This document shows, piece by piece, positions 6,200 to 11,682 of a stretch of DNA of 11,682 nucleotides. This DNA is from DASYRX01 sp036003845 (GTDB lineage: Bacteria > Gemmatimonadota > Gemmatimonadetes > Gemmatimonadales > Gemmatimonadaceae). The first letter of the stretch is position 1, and each line of letters begins with the position of its first letter. Made by a program: the position numbers and the translations under genes. The DNA is taken from positions 1 to 11,682 of the forward strand of contig DASYRX010000064.1 in the NCBI GenBank assembly GCA_036003845.1. The letters are read 5' to 3'. The notes under the pieces were generated by a model. The model had not been told where the DNA came from. It was given only the letters and a program-made list of their open reading frames with translations, and ran no database searches.

Positions 6200-8128
6200 T
6201 CATCGCAACACCTCCTCATCACTCTCTACCTGCGCTGCCATCTGGCGCATGACCATGCCGTAGTACGCACCCCGGGCATTCATTAGCTCGTCGTGCGTCC
6301 CACGTTCGATGACGCTACCGTCCTCCATCAGCAGGATCAGGTCGGCCCGTCGTATCGTGGATAGGCGATGCGCGATGACGAACGTCGTGCGTCCCGCCAG
6401 CAGCGTTGACATCGCTGCTTGAATCAGCTGCTCGCTCTCCGTATCCAGGTTGCTCGTGGCTTCGTCGAGGATGAGGATCTGCGGGTCCGCAACGATGGCG
6501 CGGGCGATCGCCAGGCGCTGCTGCTGGCCGCCTGACAGTTTCACGCCGCGCTCGCCGACGATCGTCTCGAACTGTTCCGGGAGCCTAACGATGAACTCGT
6601 GCGCGTTGGCACGCCGAGCTGCATCCTCCACCTCGGCGTCCGTCGCATCGTGCCGCCCGTAGAGGATGTTTTCGCGCACGGTGCCGTCAAACAAGAAGAC
6701 CGACTGCTGGACGATGGCGAGCAGATCGCGATACGTCCGTAAGCGAAAGTCTCTGATGTCGACGCCGTTCACGAGGATGCGGCCATGCGTCGGGTCGTGA
6801 AAGCGCGCGACGAGATCTGTCACCGTCGTTTTACCGGCGCCGCTGCGGCCGACGAGTGCGACGACGGAACCGCCAGGCACACTCACGTTGAAATCGCGAA
6901 CGACGGGACGATCCGTGCGATACTCGAACGATACATTCTCGAATGTGATCTGCTTGACGACCTTCGGAGCGTCGCGTGCGTCGGGGCGATCCGGCTTGTC
7001 TTCGGTCATCGCGAGCACTTCGAAGACGCGCTCCATGGAAGCGAGCGAGCGCTGCAGCTCCGAGAAAGAATTGACGATGTTCCAGACGGGGTTGAGCAAG
7101 AGGAACGTGTACCACTGGAAGGCCATGATGTCGCCGATCGACGCGCGTCCCGCCACGTTGAGATAGCCGCCGTACCAAACGATCACGACGTTCACGCCGG
7201 ACACGAGCAGGCCCCACGAGGTCCACAGGATCAGCTCGCGGCGATGAGCGAAGAGCTCTTTGCGCAGTACCGTATGGCGCCCGCGCATGTAATCCAGCAG
7301 CTCCAGCATCTCTCTGCCGAACGCCCTAACGACGCGAATTCCCGAGAAGGTCTCACCTACGCGCCCGTCGATCTGCTCGACGTCCTTGCGCACTGTGCGG
7401 TAGATCGGCCGAATGCGCCTCGCGTTCGCGAAGCTCATGAGCATCGCGCCGGGGATAATGGCCATGGCCATGAGCGCCAGGCGCCAGTTAAGTGAAAGCA
7501 GAATCACCAGGGCAATAGCCAGGCGAATTATTGCAAGGGACGGCGACACGATCGCCATCTGCAGAAGCCCCGTCGTCGTGTCGATATCGCCCGTTAGGCG
7601 CGACAGGATGCCGCCAGTCTTCATGTCCCATAATTTGGGAAGCGGCAAGTGGAGCAATCTCTCGTACAGCGCTCGGCGCAGCGACAGCATCACGCGTGTG
7701 TTCAGCAAGCGCTGCCGATAGTCCTTGATCAGTCTGATGCTGTTGGAGAAGATGATCACGGCGAGGAACGCCGCGCCGGCGATGTTCAGCCAGCGGAAGC
7801 GCGCCGCAGTATCGAGCGTGTTGTTCAAAAGCACGCGGTCGATGATGAAGCGCATGAACAGCGGCTCGATCATCTCCATTCCGGCGACGACGAGCGCGAG
7901 CAGGAACACGCCGGCGACTGCATAACGATGCGGCCGCAGCCACCGCAGATACTCGCGCAGGTACTCGCGTCGCTTCGCTTTCGCCGGCGCGGTTTCCTCG
8001 CTCGGCGTCGCGGCATCGTCGGACAGCTTCTTATGCTGCGCCTTGTCGAGCTCAGCATCGAGCCGCCGCGCCTTGTAAGCCTCGACGAAGCCGCTGTAGC
8101 GCTGACGCGATGAATGCGGGCGGCTCAC
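6200..8128 (-). CDS. ABC exporter half-transporter, MsbA/multidrug type (TMD-NBD fusion)
   Basis: A 642-residue inner-membrane half-transporter expected to work as a homodimer exporting lipids, drugs or peptides. A charged cytoplasmic N-terminus of about 65 residues precedes the transmembrane domain (about 68-350), with hydrophobic helices near 68-90, 113-130, 193-232 and 300-350. The ATPase domain (about 393-630) has Walker A GRSGAGKTT (427-435), Q-loop AIVQQSVFLFDGT (about 471-483), signature LSGGQQQR (531-538), Walker B ILILDEATSNLD (551-562) and the switch histidine H587 in IAHRLST. All catalytic residues are present. The GTG at 8126-8128 has no Shine-Dalgarno; no other plausible start lies between it and the first helix. 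The unusually long, charged N-terminal extension is notable. No partner gene adjoins it, so the substrate is unknown. Confidence 0.93.
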   Translation of the reverse strand: MSRPHSSRQRYSGFVEAYKARRLDAELDKAQHKKLSDDAATPSEETAPAKAKRREYLREYLRWLRPHRYAVAGVFLLALVVAGMEMIEPLFMRFIIDRVLLNNTLDTAARFRWLNIAGAAFLAVIIFSNSIRLIKDYRQRLLNTRVMLSLRRALYERLLHLPLPKLWDMKTGGILSRLTGDIDTTTGLLQMAIVSPSLAIIRLAIALVILLSLNWRLALMAMAIIPGAMLMSFANARRIRPIYRTVRKDVEQIDGRVGETFSGIRVVRAFGREMLELLDYMRGRHTVLRKELFAHRRELILWTSWGLLVSGVNVVIVWYGGYLNVAGRASIGDIMAFQWYTFLLLNPVWNIVNSFSELQRSLASMERVFEVLAMTEDKPDRPDARDAPKVVKQITFENVSFEYRTDRPVVRDFNVSVPGGSVVALVGRSGAGKTTVTDLVARFHDPTHGRILVNGVDIRDFRLRTYRDLLAIVQQSVFLFDGTVRENILYGRHDATDAEVEDAARRANAHEFIVRLPEQFETIVGERGVKLSGGQQQRLAIARAIVADPQILILDEATSNLDTESEQLIQAAMSTLLAGRTTFVIAHRLSTIRRADLILLMEDGSVIERGTHDELMNARGAYYGMVMRQMAAQVESDEEVLR

Positions 8129-8147
8129 GAGCTAACGACCGATAAGA

Positions 8148-8206
8148 GCGTAGACTGCGGCACCGATTAACGCAGCTGTTGTCTTAACTTGTGCCGCTGT
8201 CGACGC
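8148..8206. repeat. Small palindrome E3, minimal relative of E1/E2 termini
   Basis: Two 16-base arms, GCGTAGACTGCGGCAC (8148-8163) and the inverse of GCGTCGACAGCGGCAC (8191-8206), match at 14 positions, with TTAA repeated symmetrically just inside. The left arm resembles the left end of E1 (GACTGCGGCAC then GG/CGATTAA), and the right arm resembles the right end of E2 (GCGTCGACAGCG). It begins 23 bases past the stop of the leucine-rich-repeat gene and 20 bases upstream of the ABC exporter start, so it could also serve as a transcription terminator, though it lacks a U-tract. Confidence 0.6.
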
Positions 8207-8229
8207 TTTGCTTTCATAAAGAAGTAGGT

Positions 8230-10194
8230 TCACGAGTAGCTCACTCGCACGCTCGCAGGGATCGCCGACATTCCTTGACGTGTCACGTTAGGCGAGCCTC
8301 CGACGCTCAGCTCGCGCAGCCGAGGAAGCCTAGCGAGACGCGCAATGCCAGTATCGCTGATCCAACGGCAGTCAGAGAGCTCCACGCGCTCTAACGATGC
8401 CATCCCCGCAAGAGTTTCTAGACTGGCATCGGTGATCTGTGTGGAACCGGCGTAATAGTACTTGAGCCTGGAGAGGCCGGCGATGTGGCTGGTCGCGGTG
8501 TCGCCAGTGTCTCGGCAGTACATGCACCAGAGGTCCTCCAGCTGCTCGCAGCGTCCGACGTGCCGGAAGCCATCGTCACTCACGTCCATCGGCAAGAGGC
8601 CGCGCAGTGCAGGGAAGCGAGGAAGCGTCGCGAGCGTTGCGTCGTCGACGTTGACGCAGCTGACCGCTAAGCCCTTGAGCGATGGCATTGTGGAGAGCGC
8701 GGCGAATCCTCGGCTGCGGAGATTCGGGCACTCGCGCCCCCAGATGTATTCGATCGTTGGCGAGCGACTGAGCATCGTGAAGCCGTCGTCGCTCGCGACG
8801 CTCCCCTGGCCCATGAGCATGCGCAGTCGTGGAATCGCCGCGATGTACCGCATCGCGACGTCATTGCACAATTCGCCCTGGCAGCCGAGGTAACCGAGGT
8901 TGGGGAGCCCGCCGAGTGCCTCGAGGTCTTCGGGCGTGATGGCCGACGCGTGCCAGAAGAAGCTCAGTCCGAATACTCCTTCGAGACCTGTTAGGCTCGC
9001 GAGTCCTTTTCCTGTGAACGGGCCATCGATGAGGAGGTTCGTCGGCTTCGCTTCGAACGCCATGAGATCGTACACCTCTTCGCCGCCTTGCCACGATTTG
9101 AATGCGGGAATGTCGTGCAGCAACGGCAGTCCGGCGTCTGTCACATGGCGGCCCGTGCTGAGGAAGCGCAGCTCGCGCTTTCCGCGCAGGGCGTTGATAG
9201 TGCCGTCACCAGCCGTCGAGCCTAACAAGTTGACCCTGTGAATCGGCTCGCAGAACGTGAGATTCGCGAGGCCGGCGTCGGAAACAGTGCGCTGCCAGCA
9301 CATTTGGAATGCTCGCAGGTCCGTGAGATTCCGGAGGACGGCGAGACCGCGATCACTGATCCCCGGGCCGCTCACATTGAGCTCCTGCAGCTGCGGCATT
9401 TGTGCGAGTAGCAGGAGGCCGTCGTCCGTCAAGCGTCTGGAACCGTCCAGATCCAGTGCGGTGACGTGATCGAGTCGCGTTAGGCGCGCAGCCGCCGAAT
9501 CTGTCAGGAGCCCGTTGGTTCGCAACTTGGTGATGCGGTGCTCCTTCATGACGGCGAAGATCGTGTCCCAGTCCTTATCGGAGAGCGGCGGCCTGAGCTC
9601 GATGGCGTTCTCTTTCCAGTCGATTCGATAGAATGGGGGCGTCGAGCTGAGGCCGAGCGCGGCGGATCCGCTGTCTTGCGCTGTGGAAGCAAAGCTCTCC
9701 ACGAGCCTGTCCCAGCTCTCGAAGCCGTATTGTCGCGCGGTGATGAGCTGCGCGTCTGCGATCGAGAATTCGCCGTCGACACGCGGCGTACTCGTTAGGG
9801 CTTTCAGGCGATGCTGCACGTGCTCGCGCACGAAATCCTGTGTGACCGGTCGCGCGAACATGTCGCTCAGACGTTTGAGCGCATCCGGTTCACCGATGCG
9901 ATACGCGGATACGAGGTCCTTGGCGAACTGCTCGAACTGCGTGGAGCGGCTCGAGGGATTGATCGCTTCGACATGCTGGACAAGCTTGGGCCAGCTCTCG
10001 ACGCCGTACTCGCGCGCGATGACGAATTGCGCATCGCCGAGCGATGCCTCAGTGACTTTGGGAAGTACGTTGCGAAAGCGCTGCGCAGCGGTGGCGTCAC
10101 CGCTCGCAAAGAGGCGCAGCAGATCTTTGGCTTGTTTGCGGAGTTGCTCCAGCGACGGACGCGCTGGCAGCGCACGCGGGAATGGATCAGGCAC
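8230..10194 (-). CDS. Leucine-rich-repeat protein with duplicated KQAKDLL-type N-terminal module
   Basis: A 654-residue cytoplasmic-looking protein without signal peptide or membrane segment. The N-terminus holds two copies of a helical module: residues about 13-78 (LRKQAKDLLRLFASGDATAAQRF through SLGDAQFVIAREYGVESWPKLVQHVEAI) and about 86-170 (FAKDLVSAYRIGEPDALKRL through SIADAQLITARQYGFESWDRLVESF). This module commonly precedes ankyrin repeats in soil bacteria. Residues about 195-645 are irregular leucine-rich repeats of about 24 residues of the type (L)TDxGLxxLxxLPxLxxLxxxG, resembling the cysteine-type/RNI-like LRRs, with units near 245, 268, 291, 318, 341, 400, 430, 455, 500, 525, 575, 600 and 625. 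Such repeats bind proteins, but no partner is indicated. The start is GTG at 10192-10194, supported by AAGGAG six bases upstream. No enzyme motif was seen. Confidence 0.85.
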   Translation of the reverse strand: MPDPFPRALPARPSLEQLRKQAKDLLRLFASGDATAAQRFRNVLPKVTEASLGDAQFVIAREYGVESWPKLVQHVEAINPSSRSTQFEQFAKDLVSAYRIGEPDALKRLSDMFARPVTQDFVREHVQHRLKALTSTPRVDGEFSIADAQLITARQYGFESWDRLVESFASTAQDSGSAALGLSSTPPFYRIDWKENAIELRPPLSDKDWDTIFAVMKEHRITKLRTNGLLTDSAAARLTRLDHVTALDLDGSRRLTDDGLLLLAQMPQLQELNVSGPGISDRGLAVLRNLTDLRAFQMCWQRTVSDAGLANLTFCEPIHRVNLLGSTAGDGTINALRGKRELRFLSTGRHVTDAGLPLLHDIPAFKSWQGGEEVYDLMAFEAKPTNLLIDGPFTGKGLASLTGLEGVFGLSFFWHASAITPEDLEALGGLPNLGYLGCQGELCNDVAMRYIAAIPRLRMLMGQGSVASDDGFTMLSRSPTIEYIWGRECPNLRSRGFAALSTMPSLKGLAVSCVNVDDATLATLPRFPALRGLLPMDVSDDGFRHVGRCEQLEDLWCMYCRDTGDTATSHIAGLSRLKYYYAGSTQITDASLETLAGMASLERVELSDCRWISDTGIARLARLPRLRELSVGGSPNVTRQGMSAIPASVRVSYS

Positions 10195-10200
10195 GACGAT

Positions 10201-10206
10201 CTCCTT
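10201..10206 (-). promoter_or_regulatory. Strong Shine-Dalgarno AAGGAG for the LRR gene
   Basis: AAGGAG on the minus strand with 6 bases to the GTG at 10192-10194. It is the best ribosome-binding site in the window and decides the GTG start. Confidence 0.7.
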
Positions 10207-10296
10207 TCACACATGCCCGCGTCCGCACGACGGGCAGAAAGAAGATCGCGAGTTGTACGAACACCGAATCAGGTGGGCTCGGCCCTTTGCGCGGAC

Positions 10297-10320
10297 GGCG
10301 GGCGCCCCGGGCGCCTCGCC
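10297..10320. other. GC-rich palindrome upstream of the LRR gene
   Basis: GGCGCCC and GGGCGCC (within 10301-10315) are complementary and nearly adjacent, with GGCG/CGCC outside them. It lies in the leader or promoter region of the minus-strand LRR gene, between E2 and the gene start. It could be a hairpin or an operator; no U-tract follows on either strand. Confidence 0.3.
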
Positions 10321-10502
10321 GGAACTTATGACCGCGCGGTGTGGCCGTCTAGAGTTTTGTAAGTGCGTCGGGGGCGTCATGGGTTAAGAAGCGACAGCGC
10401 AAAACAGTTCGTCTACGGGGGCGTTAAGGTCGTCAACTGCGTTAAGCAGTGAGATACTGACTGCTGCATTGAAATGAGACGCGGCGCAGCATGGGGTGGC
10501 TG

Positions 10503-10508
10503 TATGAT
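10503..10508 (+). promoter_or_regulatory. Possible -10 element (TATGAT) for the four-helix-bundle gene
   Basis: TATGAT differs from TATAAT at one base and ends 5 bases before the GTG start at 10514. If used, transcription would begin at or very near the start codon, giving a leaderless mRNA, which fits the absence of a Shine-Dalgarno site. No good -35 is present at normal spacing (TTGAAA at 10469-10474 is 28 bases away), so the call is weak. Confidence 0.3.
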
Positions 10509-10513
10509 CGAAC

Positions 10514-10915
10514 GTGCAAGACTTCAGAAGACTGCGAGTGTGGCATCTCGCTCGGCGGCTGACGCTTTCAGTCATTGATGCGCTCCCAGAAAAAACGGTG
10601 CGCAAAGTTCCAGGATTGCGCGGGCAGGCCATTCGGGCCGCGACTTCCGTCGAATCGAACATTGCCGAGGGGTGCTCCAGGGTAGAGCGCGTTGAGTTCG
10701 TGCACTTCGTGGAGATCGCCATTGCCTCTCTGAACGAGCTCGAAGAGCAGCTGTCTCTGGCTCTCGACTCCAGGATGATCAATCAAGACACACATGCCCG
10801 GCAACAACTAACAATCGAGCTCCTCCGTCGCATGCTGATCTCGTTGAAGCTCACTCTTCTGCGACGTATCGCGGAGGACGAATCCGCTCGGTTGAAAGGC
10901 AAACGTAGCGCCTAA
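10514..10915 (+). CDS. Four-helix-bundle protein, 23S rRNA intervening-sequence (IVP) family
   Basis: A 133-residue protein and the only complete plus-strand gene of the window. It begins with GTG and reads MQDFRRLRVWHLARRLTLSVIDALPE, the family's standard opening, followed by LRGQAIRAATSVESNIAEGCSRV (about residues 35-57), where the SxxxNIAEG motif is the signature, then FVHFVEIAIASLNELEEQLSLALD (about 63-86) and a last helix (about 96-122). Length fits the family (about 115-135). Members form homo-oligomeric four-helix bundles with basic surfaces and are structurally related to Avd of diversity-generating retroelements; their own function is unproven. The Arg/Lys-rich C-terminus suggests nucleic-acid binding. 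The TAA stop at 10913-10915 lies inside a GCCTAAC heptamer and next to the right arm of E2. No reverse transcriptase or variable repeat was seen nearby. Confidence 0.9.
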   Translation: MQDFRRLRVWHLARRLTLSVIDALPEKTVRKVPGLRGQAIRAATSVESNIAEGCSRVERVEFVHFVEIAIASLNELEEQLSLALDSRMINQDTHARQQLTIELLRRMLISLKLTLLRRIAEDESARLKGKRSA

Positions 10916-10983
10916 CAGTTTCACGCAGTTGACGACCTTAACGCCCGCGCGTTAAGCTCTGTTTAACGTGTTTGCTTCTTGAC

Positions 10984-11682
10984 TCATGACGCTGTCGACG
11001 CCTCGCCCGATCTCAGCGCCGTGCGCATCCGCGCATCTCCTCGTACTTTCTCCTCCTCCAGCCACTCCGGCTCGATCCCGGCCCCCGCTCCGACCAACAG
11101 CTCGACGACCTCGTGATGCTTCGCGCGCGTCGCTTCCGGCGACGGATGCAGATATCCATACATCGCCCAGCCTAACGGCGTCGCTTCATAGGACTCGTCT
11201 ACGGCGTTCACTTCGGCGCCGCGAGCGAGGAGCAGCTTGACGATGTCCGGATGTCCGCCGTGTGACGCATGATGCAGCGGCGTGTCGCCTGACTCCGCGT
11301 CGCGCATACTCATCCCTCTGGCGAGCAGGAACTCGACGACCTCGGTGCGCCCATAGCCGCACGCCCATTTGAACGCCTGCTGCAATTGCCTCCGACTTGG
11401 TTTCCCGCGCGGTGCGTCCTCACCGAGGCAGCGCTTCACGGCGGCTAGATCTCCGACACCAGCGGCACCTTCGATGTCCAGCTCCGCACCACGGCGCGCG
11501 AGAAACTCCGCCGCGCCAGGACGCCCATTCGCGAGACACGCAGTGACGACCAGCCCATCCGTATAGTCAGGCGCGACGGCACGCGCTATCGATGCTCCTC
11601 GGTCGAGCAGCAGCTGCATCAGCGGCTCTTGCACACCGGTCACGACAGGATGCACGCTCGTAGCCACCAGGCCTAACGTCGT
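10984..11682 (-). CDS. Ankyrin-repeat protein, C-terminal 232 residues (N-terminus outside window)
   Basis: The frame is open to the right edge. A GTG at 11665-11667 could start it, but the five codons before it read TTLGL, and TTLGLVATSVHP is a continuous internal motif of a common bacterial ankyrin family, so the gene is taken as 5'-truncated by the window. About six ankyrin-like units are visible, including EPLMQLLLDRGASI, AAEFLARRGAELD, FKWACGYGRTEVVEFLLARGMS, DTPLHHASHGGHPDIVKLLLARGAEVN and HHEVVELLVGAGAGI. Ankyrin repeats bind proteins. In this family the missing N-terminus usually carries the same KQAKDLL-type module seen in the LRR protein at 8230-10194 (family knowledge, not seen here). 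The last residues, ASTAS and TGA, are encoded by the terminal repeat of element E2. Confidence 0.85.
   Translation of the reverse strand, partial: TTLGLVATSVHPVVTGVQEPLMQLLLDRGASIARAVAPDYTDGLVVTACLANGRPGAAEFLARRGAELDIEGAAGVGDLAAVKRCLGEDAPRGKPSRRQLQQAFKWACGYGRTEVVEFLLARGMSMRDAESGDTPLHHASHGGHPDIVKLLLARGAEVNAVDESYEATPLGWAMYGYLHPSPEATRAKHHEVVELLVGAGAGIEPEWLEEEKVRGDARMRTALRSGEASTAS

Larger units (their letters stand above)
10365..11001. mobile_element. Inverted-repeat-bounded element E2 carrying a four-helix-bundle gene
   Basis: A 637-bp unit. Its ends, 10365-10392 and the reverse complement of 10974-11001, match at 23 of 28 positions (GCGTCG-NNN-GCGTCATG followed by GGTTAAGAAGC or a close variant). 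The arms continue inward: 24 bases at 10419-10442 (GGGCGTTAAGGTCGTCAACT then GCGT) are perfectly inverted at 10923-10946. Between the arms lies one gene (10514-10915) of the 23S rRNA intervening-sequence protein family. That architecture, an ORF of this family enclosed by long complementary arms, is known for intervening sequences inside some bacterial 23S rRNA genes; here no rRNA flanks it. The same arms without the gene occur at 125-290 (E1). No transposase is present, so how it moves, if it does, is unknown. No clear target duplication is seen. Confidence 0.7.
240..11677. repeat. Dispersed heptamer GCCTAAC/GTTAGGC, 20 copies
   Basis: Hand-located copies begin at: 240, 968, 1940, 2440, 2921, 3398, 3970, 4393, 4576, 5674, 5779, 6583, 7593, 8287, 8990, 9220, 9479, 10910, 11170 and 11671. 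The hexamer CCTAAC/GTTAGG also occurs at 1335, 1382, 1649, 7325 and 9794. Both orientations are about equally common (11 against 9). Most copies lie inside genes, where they encode Leu-Gly (TTA GGC), Leu-Thr (CTA AC), Pro-Asn (CCT AAC) or Val-Arg (GTT AGG) according to frame. From base composition alone I estimate only one or two copies of the heptamer. Confidence 0.75.

Noticed and set aside
10384..10782. Minus-strand 132-residue frame opposite the four-helix-bundle gene
   Set aside because: It is antisense to a well-recognised protein and includes arm sequence; its Ser/Cys/Arg-rich composition is typical of shadow frames.
10514..10915. Avd component of a diversity-generating retroelement
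   Set aside because: The protein is of the related IVP type, but no reverse transcriptase, template repeat or variable repeat is visible in the window.
10910..10957. Integron attC site, because GCCTAAC and GTTAAGC/GTTAGGC fit the RYYYAAC and GTTRRRY core sites
   Set aside because: The paired motifs are too close together (48 bases here, 22 in E1) for a normal attC. The heptamer is scattered through unrelated genes across the whole window, no integron integrase is present, and the genes form operons rather than single cassettes.
10365..11001. Intervening sequence within a 23S rRNA gene
   Set aside because: The flanks are the LRR gene's upstream region and an ankyrin coding region, with no rRNA sequence.

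Overview
The window looks like chromosomal DNA of a GC-rich (by eye about 60%) soil or sediment bacterium. Several protein types would fit Gemmatimonadota or a similar phylum: a secreted DinB-like protein, proteins with a KQAKDLL-type N-terminal module, and a four-helix-bundle (23S rRNA intervening-sequence type) protein. That assignment is inference. No rRNA, tRNA, CRISPR array or transposase gene is visible.

Layout, left to right. Bases 1-121 carry the 3' end of a plus-strand VOC/glyoxalase gene. A 166-bp palindromic element (E1, 125-290) follows. From 5013 down to 312 on the minus strand runs a tightly packed five-gene operon: Y-family DNA polymerase IV, stand-alone LigD-type ATP-dependent DNA ligase, stand-alone LigD-type polymerase/primase domain, FEN-type 5'-3' exonuclease, and a two-domain VOC protein. 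Four of its five genes overlap by 1-4 bases at stop/start junctions and the remaining gap is 4 bases. The first four products together supply flap/RNA removal, gap filling, lesion bypass and nick sealing, so this reads as a self-contained DNA gap-repair cassette. No Ku or LigD phosphoesterase gene is in view. The 3' end of the VOC gene is repeated base for base (111 bp) in inverted orientation at 1-111.

A 264-bp gap (5014-5277) holds a palindromic repeat. Then come three more minus-strand genes: an exported protein with a beta-rich N-terminal half and a DinB/YfiT-like four-helix domain (5278-6093), an MsbA-type ABC exporter (6200-8128), and a leucine-rich-repeat protein with a duplicated KQAKDLL-type N-terminal module (8230-10194). 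A small palindrome (E3, 8148-8206) separates the last two. The right end has a 637-bp inverted-repeat-bounded element (E2, 10365-11001) that carries a plus-strand four-helix-bundle gene. The C-terminal part of a minus-strand ankyrin-repeat protein runs off the right edge.

Two things stand out. First, E1, E2 and E3 share the same termini. E2 carries the four-helix-bundle gene between arms of about 78 bp. E1 has the same arms closed on a 20-bp loop, and E3 is a minimal 59-bp version. All three sit at or just after stop codons. This looks like a family of palindromic mobile elements with an autonomous-like form and MITE-like derivatives. Second, the heptamer GCCTAAC/GTTAGGC occurs 20 times by hand count (25 counting the hexamer CCTAAC/GTTAGG), about one per 580 bp. 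It is found on both strands and inside genes in every reading frame, far above what base composition predicts.
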